Source of the DNA: a bacterium
Lineage (GTDB): Bacteria; Armatimonadota; Fimbriimonadia; Fimbriimonadales; Fimbriimonadaceae
Direction: 5' to 3'
Assembly (NCBI GenBank): GCA_013823945.1
Contig: PNMZ01000003.1
Coordinates: forward strand, 1 to 64,000
DNA length: 64,000 nucleotides
Within the stretch, counting starts at the first letter, position 1. Each line of letters starts with the position of its first letter. Below are positions 1-6,767 of this stretch, one piece after another. Under the pieces are notes generated by a model. The model was not told where the DNA came from. It was given only the letters and a program-made list of their open reading frames with translations, and ran no database searches. The position numbers and the translations under genes are program-made.

Positions 1-1
1 T

Positions 2-277
2 GTGCGGCGGATCCAGACGATTGAGGAGTGGGCGAGGCAGGCGTGCGGGGCGGATTTGGAATGGGCGATGGGGATGACGTGGTTGTACGGGGAGTTGTGG
101 GGTCAATGGCGGTCGAAAGTTCGGCGGAAGTTGTTCACGCCGATTCCGGAGCCGATGGTGGCGAAGGTGGAACCGAGTCAAGTGGCGCGGGCGCAGGTGG
201 CGGGGTTGCCAAGTTATGGGAAGATCACAGAGCAGGAAAGGCGGGCGATTGCGGCGCGGATGGGGGTGGGATCGTGA
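2..277 (+). CDS. Phage-type late-region protein, 5' end possibly outside window
   Basis: Open frame from a GTG at base 2 to a TGA at 275-277, 91 residues if that GTG is the start; the frame may continue upstream of the window. I do not recognise the family. The product has a Trp/Gly-rich N-terminal half (LYGELWGQW) followed by a basic stretch and a polar C-terminal part, with no clear membrane segment. It lies directly upstream of the repeat cassettes and a broken endolysin, so it is probably a phage structural or lysis-region gene. Its stop codon overlaps the GTGAGTTCA that begins the first repeat unit, exactly as the two micro-genes end in the next units, which suggests the cassettes were inserted or duplicated at gene ends. 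Confidence 0.45.
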   Translation: MRRIQTIEEWARQACGADLEWAMGMTWLYGELWGQWRSKVRRKLFTPIPEPMVAKVEPSQVARAQVAGLPSYGKITEQERRAIAARMGVGS

Positions 278-318
278 GTTCAAAAAGGGGCCTTTTTTGC
301 AAAAATTTGCAGAAGGGG

Positions 319-349
319 TTGACAGCCTGCTTTGAAATGTTGGAAGATA
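319..349 (+). promoter_or_regulatory. Cassette promoter 1 (TTGACA-N19-AAGATA)
   Basis: Consensus -35 TTGACA at 319-324 and AAGATA at 344-349. The same hexamer and 19-base spacing recur in copies 2 and 3, where the -10 reads ATCATA. The spacing is longer than the usual 17, so the -10 assignment is tentative; the -35 is exact in all copies. Confidence 0.5.
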
Positions 350-393
350 GTGTAGATTTACGTTTTGAGTCGATGACGCAGGCGTTAATGACT

Positions 394-427
394 AAGCCGG
401 TGAGCCAGATGGTTCTCCGGCTTTTTT
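394..427 (+). terminator. Intrinsic terminator, cassette 1
   Basis: AAGCCGG (394-400) pairs with CCGGCTT (417-423). The inner arm GAGCC/GGTTC (G-T wobble) extends the stem around an AGAT loop, and a run of six T residues follows the stem's CC-GG-C. It lies only about 40-70 bases downstream of the predicted transcription start, before the micro-gene, so it either ends a ~70-nt RNA or attenuates the downstream gene. Confidence 0.85.
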
Positions 428-487
428 GTAAGCCATTGCATGAGGCAAGCAGGGCCGACCTTTCCTCAGGGTTGGCGGGTGGGAAGA

Positions 488-607
488 GTGTCTGAAGATG
501 AGAAGGGGTGCGAAGTTCATGCGATGGTGCGCGACGGAAGGCATGCGATGTTCACGAACGATGAGATGATCAAGTCAGCTCATAATGCGGAGGGGTGGAG
601 AAGGTGA
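488..607 (+). CDS. Micro-protein of the phage cassette, copy 1 (39 aa)
   Basis: GTG-started frame of 39 codons; an in-frame GTG at 479 would give 42 codons. The product is charged, with core EDEKGC, AMVR, GRHAM, EMIKSA and NAEGWR. The paralogue at 806-925 keeps the same length and frame, with differences concentrated in a few residues (E/K, H/Y, F/L). That argues the frame is translated. No family is recognised and there is no membrane segment or signal peptide. GGGTGGGA just upstream could act as ribosome-binding site. The position between a late-region gene and an endolysin suggests a phage accessory or lysis-timing role, which is inference. Confidence 0.55.
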   Translation: MSEDEKGCEVHAMVRDGRHAMFTNDEMIKSAHNAEGWRR

Positions 608-647
608 GTTCAAAAAGGGCCCTTTTTTCAAAAGATTGCAAAAGAGG

Positions 648-678
648 TTGACATGGAGTAGGTGGGGGTTGCATCATA
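648..678 (+). promoter_or_regulatory. Cassette promoter 2 (TTGACA-N19-ATCATA)
   Basis: TTGACA at 648-653 and ATCATA at 673-678. TTGCATCATAGTA around the -10 is shared with copy 3. The palindrome at 612-627 ends 20 bases upstream of the -35, a position suited to a regulator binding site. Confidence 0.5.
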
Positions 679-710
679 GTATCACGCGTTGATTTAGTGA
701 GTGACGCTAG

Positions 711-744
711 AAGCCGGTGAGCCAGTAGGTTCTCCGGCTTTTTT
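711..744 (+). terminator. Intrinsic terminator, cassette 2
   Basis: AAGCCGG (711-717) pairs with CCGGCTT (734-740), with inner GAGCC/GGTTC pairing, a loop of AGTA and T residues to 744. The loop is the only part that changes between copies (AGAT, AGTA, AAAT), so the hairpin is under constraint. Confidence 0.85.
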
Positions 745-805
745 GTAAGCCATTGCATAAGGCAGGCAGGGCAGATCCTTCCCCCTGGGTTTGCGGGTGG
801 GAAAG

Positions 806-925
806 GTGATTGAAGATGAGAAGGGGTGCAAAGTTTATGCGATGGTGCGCGGAGGAAGGCATGCGATGTTGACGTATGGTGAGATGATCAAGTCAGCTAA
901 TAATGCGGAGGGGTGGAGAGGGTGA
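806..925 (+). CDS. Micro-protein of the phage cassette, copy 2 (39 aa)
   Basis: Paralogue of the 488-607 gene, 39 codons from GTG at 806 (alternative GTG at 797), TGA at 923-925 overlapping the start of cassette 3. The shared residues include EDEKGC, AMVR, GRHAM, EMIKSA and NAEGWR; the N-terminal residue after the start and a handful of internal sites differ. Conservation of length and reading frame despite an indel just upstream supports real coding. The function is unknown. Confidence 0.55.
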   Translation: MIEDEKGCKVYAMVRGGRHAMLTYGEMIKSANNAEGWRG

Positions 926-965
926 GTTCAAATGGGCCCTTTTGTGCAAAAGAGTGCAGAAGGGA

Positions 966-996
966 TTGACACAGAGTATGAGGGTGTTGCATCATA
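966..996 (+). promoter_or_regulatory. Cassette promoter 3 (TTGACA-N19-ATCATA)
   Basis: TTGACA at 966-971 and ATCATA at 991-996, identical hexamers and spacing to copy 2. It would drive the endolysin remnant if the terminator at 1041-1074 were read through. Confidence 0.5.
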
Positions 997-1040
997 GTAG
1001 TACCTTTCGGTTTCGAGTCGATGATTCAGCCAAAAGGTGT

Positions 1041-1074
1041 AAGCCGGTGAGCCAAATGGTTCTCCGGCTTTTTT
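1041..1074 (+). terminator. Intrinsic terminator, cassette 3
   Basis: AAGCCGG (1041-1047) with CCGGCTT (1064-1070), loop AAAT and T residues to 1074. It sits about 80 bases upstream of the endolysin remnant start. Confidence 0.85.
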
Positions 1075-1152
1075 GTAAGCCATTGCATGAGGCAAGCCGG
1101 GCCGACCTTTCCCCAGGGTTGGCCCATTTTATTTTCCGGGAGTGGAGATTTG

Positions 1153-1311
1153 ATGAGTCAGAGTCGCATTTGCCTGGATGCCGGGCACGGAATGAGCAAC
1201 GTGGTTGCGGGTCGGTTTGAACCGGGAGCGGTGGCCGGAGGCGTGCGCGTAGCAGACATTGCGCTCGATTGGGCGAACGAGATAAGGCGAATTCTCCCAA
1301 TTGTTTTCTGA
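1153..1311 (+). pseudogene. Truncated N-acetylmuramoyl-L-alanine amidase (phage endolysin), N-terminal fragment
   Basis: The 52-codon frame reads SRICLDAGHG, then EPGAVAGG, then ADIALDWANEIRRIL. This matches the first strand and zinc-binding His of Amidase_3 endolysins and the usual GAVAGG...EADIAL segment. The family needs about 150-180 residues, including a Glu and a second His zinc ligand; here the frame stops shortly after the first helix. The loss of homology near base 1290-1300 is followed by a sharply more AT-rich stretch and an integrase gene. The break is therefore probably the edge of a second integrated element or a deletion joining phage late genes to an integration module. It is unlikely to be an active enzyme. 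Confidence 0.7.
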
Positions 1312-1560
1312 TGGATAGTAGCTAAACTGTATTGCTTAGTATCACCCACCCAAACTGCTCGAAGGTTTACTAACGCAAATTCTAGGAAATTAAACTCGAC
1401 ATCTCTCTGGTTATAGTTTGCTGCTAAATTTCATATCAATGTACCCACTTCGGAATGACATTGTTTAAAAGTACTTTGACTTCATGGTGAGTGGTGTGTT
1501 GACAACGATTTGAATGGTTTACAAATGGAACCATTCGAAAATGGCAAGAGTGAAAAAAAA

Positions 1561-1875
1561 ATGAGCAATAACGATCCAAAACCCATTGGAACAGATGCGC
1601 AAGGGGCATGTGTTTATTTGGGCTGTTCAGACTCGATGTTTAAAGAGTTAAGAAGTCGTGGATATATACCAGTCGTTCGCAAGAACTGGTATTCGTTTGA
1701 CGACCTAGACCTCGCCATGAGTCGGCTTCGCAACGAAAGAGACGAAGGAGTAAAACGAGTTCGACATGAAGTTACCAACAGCATATCCAGTCAAAAATCG
1801 CCCAGGACTCTGGGCAGCGAAGGGGGTCGATCTGACTACCCTAAAACGAAAGACATACTACGCAAAATGCCCTGA
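1561..1875 (+). CDS. Small helix-turn-helix protein, excisionase-like
   Basis: 104 residues from ATG 1561; an upstream in-frame ATG at 1510 lies inside a possible promoter (TTGACA at 1499) and is less likely. The segment AQGACVYLGCSDSMFKELR followed by YIPVVR and WYSFDDLDLAM fits the MerR-like/HTH_17 fold used by excisionases and by helper domains of integrative elements. The C-terminal third overlaps the integrase gene by about 110 bases in another frame, which is unusual. It probably binds the element's own attachment or promoter DNA and biases integration against excision. This function is inferred from the fold and the neighbouring integrase. Bases 1312-1560 upstream hold no gene and are AT-richer than the host genes. 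Confidence 0.6.
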   Translation: MSNNDPKPIGTDAQGACVYLGCSDSMFKELRSRGYIPVVRKNWYSFDDLDLAMSRLRNERDEGVKRVRHEVTNSISSQKSPRTLGSEGGRSDYPKTKDILRKMP

Positions 1876-2842
1876 AGAAGCAACACGATTGGCGTATAGA
1901 TCGTTCGCCATAGAGCAAGAATATAAGCTGTTCGATTTCTATAGCAGAGTCTATTTGCCAACAGTAAAGCACCGGAGTGAGAATTGGCTAAACCAAATTG
2001 CGTGGACAATGGATCGCTATGTTCTCCCCAGGTTTGGAAATCATGACATCCGTGAAATCAAGAGAGCGGAACTCCAGCAGTTCTTCAATGTTCTGGCGTC
2101 AACTCTGAAGCCAACGACGGTTTCTAAGATGAAAATTGTTTTTTCTGGCGTGCTGCGTCTTGCAATAGCTGATGAACTTATCCAGAGTAATCCAACTGAG
2201 TTTGTACGGCTCAGGGAGCCCCGACGGGAGGAGAAGACTGTCCTGACCCTCGACGAACTTCGCCGACTTATTGAGGCATCGCCTGACATTATTCGGCCCT
2301 TTGTCTTGCTCACCGGATGTTGCGGGCTTAGGCGCGGCGAGGCGTTGGGCGTTACTAAAGGGGCCATTAGTCGAGCAGGCGTCTTGAGTGTCCGGCAGCA
2401 AGTACAGCAACTCCGTGGTGGGGCCATCATATCACCCAAGCTAAAGACAGAGAACAGCTATAGAGAGATCCCTTTACCTACGGGATTGCTCAATCAGCTA
2501 TTGGGAGTGAACTCTGGAAGCAATATCTGGGTGTGCTCAGACAGCAATGGCGGTGGGTTTCTCAAACCGACACTGATTTTGAAAAAACTTACTGAGGCTT
2601 GCACCCTTGCGGAAGTACCTAGAGTATCACCTCATGAGCTCCGACACACATTTATATCGCTGATGGACAATGATATAGAGGCACCTCGGACGGTCGTCAT
2701 GGCTCTAGCTGGTCATGCTCCGCAGTCTACGACTGATGGGTATTCCCACGTTAAAATCGAACAAAAAATCAGGTGGATGAATCGTTTTTGGGATCAGATC
2801 TCTACAGTTTGTGTCCCAGAACAGTGGGCTACAAGGGCCTAA
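1766..2842 (+). CDS. int: Tyrosine recombinase / phage-type integrase
   Basis: 358 residues. The N-terminal part carries a short arm-binding-like region (NRPGLWAAKG, KTYYAKCPEEA) and a SAM-like core-binding domain around LPTVKHRSENWLNQIAW to TTVSKMKIVFS. The C-terminal catalytic domain shows the Arg of GLRRGEALG, a Lys in KTENSYREIPL, HELRHTF (HxxR), AGHA and the nucleophile Tyr in YSHVKI. All expected residues are present, so the protein is likely active. It strand-exchanges element DNA into a chromosomal site, very probably the 3' end of the tRNA-Leu 33 bases downstream. Base composition is more AT-rich than the surrounding host genes, consistent with transfer. Confidence 0.92.
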   Translation: MKLPTAYPVKNRPGLWAAKGVDLTTLKRKTYYAKCPEEATRLAYRSFAIEQEYKLFDFYSRVYLPTVKHRSENWLNQIAWTMDRYVLPRFGNHDIREIKRAELQQFFNVLASTLKPTTVSKMKIVFSGVLRLAIADELIQSNPTEFVRLREPRREEKTVLTLDELRRLIEASPDIIRPFVLLTGCCGLRRGEALGVTKGAISRAGVLSVRQQVQQLRGGAIISPKLKTENSYREIPLPTGLLNQLLGVNSGSNIWVCSDSNGGGFLKPTLILKKLTEACTLAEVPRVSPHELRHTFISLMDNDIEAPRTVVMALAGHAPQSTTDGYSHVKIEQKIRWMNRFWDQISTVCVPEQWATRA

Positions 2843-2874
2843 ATGGTAGGTTCAATTGAACCGAAGCGGATATT

Positions 2875-2961
2875 TGGTGCCCAGGAAAGGACTCGAACCT
2901 TCACTCCCTTGCGAGAACTAGTACCTGAAACTAGCGCGTCTACCAATTCCGCCACCTGGGC
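2875..2961 (-). tRNA. tRNA-Leu(CAG), with encoded CCA
   Basis: On the minus strand the sequence starts GCCCAGG and ends CCTGGGC-A-CCA, a perfect 7-bp acceptor stem. It has the GGCGGAATTGGTAGACGC D-arm typical of leucine tRNAs, an anticodon arm CTAGT-TTCAGGT-ACTAG giving anticodon CAG, a long variable arm (TCTCGCAAGGGA region), and the GGTTCGAGTCC T-arm. The length is 87 nt. The 3' end faces the integrase, so the gene is the likely attachment site. The element's other end, which should carry a copy of the tRNA 3' portion, is not in this window. Confidence 0.95.
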
Positions 2962-3015
2962 ACAGGGGATTCAAATATACCCGCTCGATCATCGCAATTC
3001 GACTGAACTTTGGGG

Positions 3016-3966
3016 CTAGGGAAGGAGCGCGATGGTCTTGCGATCGGGGAGGGGTTTGTCTGAATCTGCGCTCACAATAACGGCACAGATGAACTTTCCT
3101 TGAGTTGCTATATCAATCCGGGCGTGGCGTTTGTCGCTGACTTTGATACTCTCGAAAACGTGGATTCCTTCGACTAACTTAGCAACGGGTTTGGGTTCGG
3201 ATTTGAGCCATTCTTGGTAGCCTAAGGCGGTCAGAAGGCTCTCGGCGGTGATTTGAGAGGGGTTGTCTGAATAGAGTGCGATTTCGGCGGTGGCGTACCA
3301 TTCAGATTCGGAAATGCTCCCGATATATCGTCCAGTTTGTTCCTCGGAGGGGCGGACTTCTGTATTCGCTGATGCCGGTTTGTTGAGCAGAAATCTGAAT
3401 GGTGCGCCAAGTAGCGTGTAAGGCCCGATCGTGCCAATAAGGGCCTTGGGCGTGTGGGTTAATGAGTCTGATTTGAGTTGAACAGATCGAACGGCTTTAA
3501 TTGCATTTGTGTAGTCATCGCCGCCAATATAGGTCAGCCAAGTGATCTCGTACGCTTTGGATTCTGTGCTCAGGGCAGCTGACACGTGATAGGTGTTGAT
3601 TGGGCGTTGGGCGACATCTCTAGTGAGGGCACTTCCGACTAATACGACCATCGGTAGCCCGTTGATTTCGGTAAGTTCGGTCTTGAAAAGTTGGCCAGAG
3701 AAGCCTTGGCGGGTTCGGTTAGCGCGGTCATGGAGATCGCAGATGAGTTGGGGGGTGGGTTTGTTTTCGAGCTTGGCGAGGTCAGTTTCGACCACGCTGA
3801 TGACTTGGGTGATGGCCCCTGATGCGGTTTTGACTTCGGCGACCCATGCGCGAAAGTTGGATTGTTCGGGCTGGGCTTTGAATTCGTGTTCTGTTTGAAT
3901 GAGCAGTTCGCCGAATTGTTGATGTGAGTTTTGGGCCAAAGCCAATGCGAAGACGAAAGAGAGCAC
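3016..3966 (-). CDS. Secreted protein of unknown function
   Basis: 316 residues from a GTG start. The N-terminus LSFVFALALAQ looks like a short or truncated export signal. The remainder is soluble, with alternating beta-strand-like segments (YHVSAALSTESKAYEITWLTY, a repeat of charged turns) and no recognisable catalytic motif. An internal GxIGPYTLLGAPFRF segment and the VSADSDKPLPDRK tail suggest a two-domain extracytoplasmic protein. The gene stands alone between the tRNA and the EF-G-like gene, which is transcribed divergently. The family is not recognised. Confidence 0.6.
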   Translation of the reverse strand: MLSFVFALALAQNSHQQFGELLIQTEHEFKAQPEQSNFRAWVAEVKTASGAITQVISVVETDLAKLENKPTPQLICDLHDRANRTRQGFSGQLFKTELTEINGLPMVVLVGSALTRDVAQRPINTYHVSAALSTESKAYEITWLTYIGGDDYTNAIKAVRSVQLKSDSLTHTPKALIGTIGPYTLLGAPFRFLLNKPASANTEVRPSEEQTGRYIGSISESEWYATAEIALYSDNPSQITAESLLTALGYQEWLKSEPKPVAKLVEGIHVFESIKVSDKRHARIDIATQGKFICAVIVSADSDKPLPDRKTIALLP

Positions 3967-4056
3967 TAATCCTACTGACGTTTGAGAATGCGGCTTTGCC
4001 CTCTGAATTCTTCGCGAGTGGGAATGTTGACTGAATCCACTTTTTAAAGAAAGTGT

Positions 4057-4085
4057 TTGGAGTTAGGGCTGGGTTTTGTTAAGCT
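4057..4085 (+). promoter_or_regulatory. Promoter for the EF-G-like gene (TTGGAG-N17-TAAGCT)
   Basis: TTGGAG at 4057-4062, 17-base spacer, TAAGCT at 4080-4085 followed by GAGG. The same arrangement (TTGGGG-N17-TAAACT-GAGG) precedes lgt at 39755. The predicted transcript start near 4092 leaves a leader of about 60 bases with a GGAGG ribosome-binding site at 4137-4141. Confidence 0.45.
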
Positions 4086-4150
4086 GAGGTTAGGGTTCGA
4101 CGCTTGCGCGGAAAGCGGGGGCGCCTGACCTTCCAACGGAGGAAGAATCA

Positions 4151-6220
4151 GTGAAACAATACACACCCGACAAAATCAGAAACGTGGCTATTGTAGGCCA
4201 CGGCGGTGCTGGCAAAACGATGCTGGTGGAACATATGCTCTTTACCGCCGGAGCGACCGACCGAGTGGGAACCGTAGAAGCGGGAAACACGCAGAGTGAC
4301 TATGATCCGCTTGAGATTCGGCGGAAGATCAGTGTGAACGCGAGCGTCACGCCACTCGAATATCACGATCACAAGATCAACTTGATTGATGTTCCGGGAT
4401 TTCCGGATTTCGCTGGAGATCTGAATGCGGTGGCGGAAGTCGTTGGCTCGTTCATTTTCGTATGCGAAGCAAAGGCGGATTTGGATGTGGGATTTGATTT
4501 GGCTTGGGAAGTTGCCGAGAAGCACGGACTGGCGAAGTGCATCTACATCAATAAGCTTGAGCGAGATAACGCTGACTATGAAGGATTGATTGATACGCTC
4601 CACCAGCGCTACGGGCGGCGAATTGTAAACGTCCAGATTCCGATTGGTCGTCAAGCATCTTTCAGCGGTGTGCTTGATCTTGTCCAAATGAAAGTCTATA
4701 AGGGTAAGGACCGCGGGGAGATCGTTGAGGATATTCCAGACTCGATGCGAGCTGAAGCAGATGAGCGCCATGAGAAAATGATGGAAGCTGCGGCCGAAGG
4801 AGATGACGAATTGGCGATGAAGTTCTTGGAAGGTCAGGAGCTCACTCCAGATGAGGTCGAACACGGGTTGCTCGAAGGAACGAGAAAAGGTGCCGTCGTT
4901 CCGGTGTTGCTCGGCTCGGCCCACTCGGGAATTGGCGTGGCGACTTTGCTCGATCGGATCATTGGGGAACTGCCTTCACCGGTTTATAAGCCGATGGATA
5001 TCAACGGTGTTCACTATGAAGAAGATCCAAATGGGCCATTGATTGCCTATGTTTTCAAGACCACGGCTGACCCTTACGTTGGGAAATTGAACTACATTCG
5101 GCTGTTCTCGGGGACTTTGAAGGTTGATGATCATGTTCTGAATACGACAACAGGCGAGATGGAACGGGTTCACAACCTGTTTACTCCTCACGGGAAAAAC
5201 CCAGAACCAATTGATAAGGTCGTGGCCGGGGATATTTGCGTTGTTGCGAAGCTCTCAGAAACTCGAACGGGGGATACGCTCTGCAACAAAGACAAGCCGG
5301 TCAAGATGTGGAAGCCTGACTTCCCCAATCCGGTTTATCGAGTGGCGATAACGCCTGTTTCAAAGTCGGACGAAGATAAATTGGGTTCGGCGATGGAACG
5401 TCTGCTGGATGAAGATCCCACTCTTCGATACACGCGCGATGCGGAATTGCACCAGGAACTCTTGGAGGGTCTGGGTGACATTCATATTGATACAACGATT
5501 GAAAAATTGAAGAATCGCTTTGGTGTTTCAGTGGAGACCGGCGAGGCAAAGGTGCCTTATCGGGAGACAATTCGAGGTTCGGCTAAGTCGCAAGGGAAGT
5601 TCAAGCGGCAATCAGGGGGTAAGGGCCAGTACGGTGATTGCTGGCTGGAATTGGAACCGATGCCTCCTGGATCGGGATTTGAGTTTGTTAACAAAGTTGT
5701 TGGCGGCTCAATTCCCAAGAACTATATTCCAGCGGTGGAAAAAGGCGTGATTGAAGCCATGACCAAGGGTTCACTTGCGGGCTATCCGGTGGTGGATATT
5801 CGAGCAACGGTTTACGACGGTAGCTACCACGATGTTGATTCTAGCGAGGCGGCGTTCAAGATGGCTGGACAGCTTGCGTTTCGCGCGGCGACGGATCAGG
5901 CAAAACCCGTGCTCATGGAGCCGATCATGAGGCTCGAAGTGGATGTGCCCGATGAATCGGTTGGCGATGTGGTCGGTGATCTGAATACGCGTCGGGGTCA
6001 TATGTCAGGAATGGAACCGTGTTCGCCAGGCAAGACCCGGATCATGGCGGAAGTGCCGATGGCGACGATGATGCGGTATGCGCTTGATTTGCGTTCGTTG
6101 ACGAAAGGGCGCGGGATGTTCCGGTCGGAGTTTGCTCGCTATGCCGATGTCCCAGCCCACGAGGCGGAACCATTGATCAAAGCTCATGCGGCGGCGCATA
6201 GTCATGCAGAACTGCATTAG
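4151..6220 (+). CDS. Elongation factor G-like translational GTPase (EF-G-2 type)
   Basis: 689 residues from GTG, with the full EF-G domain order: GTPase (G1 GHGGAGKT at 16-23), domain II beta-barrel near residue 290-390, III, IV (RGSAKSQGKFKRQSGGKGQYGD) and V (MAEVPMATMMRYALDLRSLTKGRG). Two GTPase motifs deviate from canonical FusA: G3 reads DVPGF rather than DTPGH, so the catalytic His is Phe, and G4 reads NKLE rather than NKxD. This pattern belongs to the EF-G-2/EF-G-like paralogues, not to the main translocase. The role is probably in translation under special conditions or ribosome rescue; the exact task is not established. A good GGAGG ribosome-binding site lies about ten bases upstream. 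Confidence 0.88.
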   Translation: MKQYTPDKIRNVAIVGHGGAGKTMLVEHMLFTAGATDRVGTVEAGNTQSDYDPLEIRRKISVNASVTPLEYHDHKINLIDVPGFPDFAGDLNAVAEVVGSFIFVCEAKADLDVGFDLAWEVAEKHGLAKCIYINKLERDNADYEGLIDTLHQRYGRRIVNVQIPIGRQASFSGVLDLVQMKVYKGKDRGEIVEDIPDSMRAEADERHEKMMEAAAEGDDELAMKFLEGQELTPDEVEHGLLEGTRKGAVVPVLLGSAHSGIGVATLLDRIIGELPSPVYKPMDINGVHYEEDPNGPLIAYVFKTTADPYVGKLNYIRLFSGTLKVDDHVLNTTTGEMERVHNLFTPHGKNPEPIDKVVAGDICVVAKLSETRTGDTLCNKDKPVKMWKPDFPNPVYRVAITPVSKSDEDKLGSAMERLLDEDPTLRYTRDAELHQELLEGLGDIHIDTTIEKLKNRFGVSVETGEAKVPYRETIRGSAKSQGKFKRQSGGKGQYGDCWLELEPMPPGSGFEFVNKVVGGSIPKNYIPAVEKGVIEAMTKGSLAGYPVVDIRATVYDGSYHDVDSSEAAFKMAGQLAFRAATDQAKPVLMEPIMRLEVDVPDESVGDVVGDLNTRRGHMSGMEPCSPGKTRIMAEVPMATMMRYALDLRSLTKGRGMFRSEFARYADVPAHEAEPLIKAHAAAHSHAELH

Positions 6221-6230
6221 TTGAAGTCGC

Positions 6231-6261
6231 GCCCCTGGCTCTTTTGAGCCAGGGGCTATTT
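6231..6261. terminator. Bidirectional intrinsic terminator
   Basis: Perfect 11-bp stem GCCCCTGGCTC (6231-6241) and GAGCCAGGGGC (6246-6256) around TTTT, followed by TATTTGTTT. It separates the EF-G-like gene from the convergent four-gene operon, whose last stop is at 6264. Confidence 0.9.
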
Positions 6262-6263
6262 GT

Positions 6264-6767
6264 TTATCTGAGATATCCGCGAATCGGAAGAAGGGTTGAT
6301 CCAGCTTGAAGGATTCGTCCGACCGGACCTTCTGGGAATTCCATCGCAAGGAGGGGAAGGATTGTTAAGGTCGCGGCGAAAAGAGCCAAGGTTATGAGAT
6401 TGAACGGAAGAACTGTGTAAAGAAATGCGGTGAGCAAACCTCCGATTAGCCCCAAGATGATCGAGGGCCATGTGTAAACGTAAGGTTGGAGGCCGAAGAA
6501 CCAGCCGTAGAAGAGACCGATCAGTCCGAGGCTGAGGAATCGGGGCAGTTGACCGGGAAGATTGAGTTGAGAGAAGACAACGAATCCGCCATCGGCAGCG
6601 ATGGGGAACAGGATGCCAAGGGCTACGGTTTGGAGGAGGAATGGAAGGTCAATCGGAACGGCAGCGACGCCAGCCCGGCGGTTTATTCGATTGATGAATA
6701 GCCGACCGAGAAGAGGGAGACTTATGAAAAGGGCGGCAAGAAGAATAAAGTGTTTGAGGAAGGTCAA
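6264..6767 (-). CDS. Multi-pass membrane protein, last gene of VWA operon
   Basis: 167 residues with an N-terminal hydrophobic helix (FILLAALFISLPLLG) and about three further membrane spans (FLLQTVALGILFP, FLSLGLIGLFYGWFF, IILGLIGGLLTAFLY, LITLALFAATLTILPLL). It ends with a hydrophilic tail. No family is recognised. Its start overlaps the stop of the upstream VWA protein gene by 4 bases, so the two are translationally coupled. It is probably a membrane partner of the VWA proteins encoded upstream. Confidence 0.7.
   Translation of the reverse strand: MTFLKHFILLAALFISLPLLGRLFINRINRRAGVAAVPIDLPFLLQTVALGILFPIAADGGFVVFSQLNLPGQLPRFLSLGLIGLFYGWFFGLQPYVYTWPSIILGLIGGLLTAFLYTVLPFNLITLALFAATLTILPLLAMEFPEGPVGRILQAGSTLLPIRGYLR

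Larger units (their letters stand above)
274..603 (+). repeat. Tandem cassette, copy 1 (promoter-leader-terminator plus micro-gene)
   Basis: First of three directly repeated units of about 320-330 bp, each opening with GTGAGTTCA. The order inside is: an A5-G/C-T5 palindrome (282-298), a second imperfect palindrome TGCAAA-AA-TTTGCA, a TTGACA promoter (319-349), a variable leader, a strong intrinsic terminator (394-427), a conserved spacer starting GTAAGCCATTGCAT, and a micro-gene (488-607). Copies 1 and 2 start 330 bases apart and copies 2 and 3 start 318 apart. The terminator and spacer are almost identical between copies while the leader sequence diverges. Confidence 0.85.
604..921 (+). repeat. 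Tandem cassette, copy 2
   Basis: Second unit. It carries the most perfect version of the upstream palindrome (AAAAAGGGCCCTTTTT at 612-627), the promoter at 648-678, the terminator at 711-744 and the second micro-gene. One extra base in the spacer between terminator and micro-gene, relative to copy 1, breaks any shared frame upstream of the GTG starts. This supports translation beginning at the GTG codons rather than at the ATG at 440 seen only in copy 1. Confidence 0.85.
922..1123 (+). repeat. Tandem cassette, copy 3 (truncated; precedes endolysin remnant)
   Basis: Third unit. It has the near-palindrome AAATGGGCCCTTTT (930-943), the promoter (966-996), a leader, a terminator (1041-1074) and the conserved spacer to about 1123. 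It then departs from copies 1 and 2: the endolysin start replaces the micro-gene. Every gene downstream of the first open frame is therefore preceded by its own promoter-leader-terminator block. Confidence 0.8.

Noticed and set aside
440-607. 55-codon version of the micro-gene from ATG 440
   Set aside because: The added N-terminal part is broken by an indel in copy 2, so only the region from the GTG starts is shared.
274-1123. CRISPR array
   Set aside because: Only three units of ~320 bases with internal genes, promoters and terminators; repeat and spacer sizes do not fit CRISPR and no cas gene is near.
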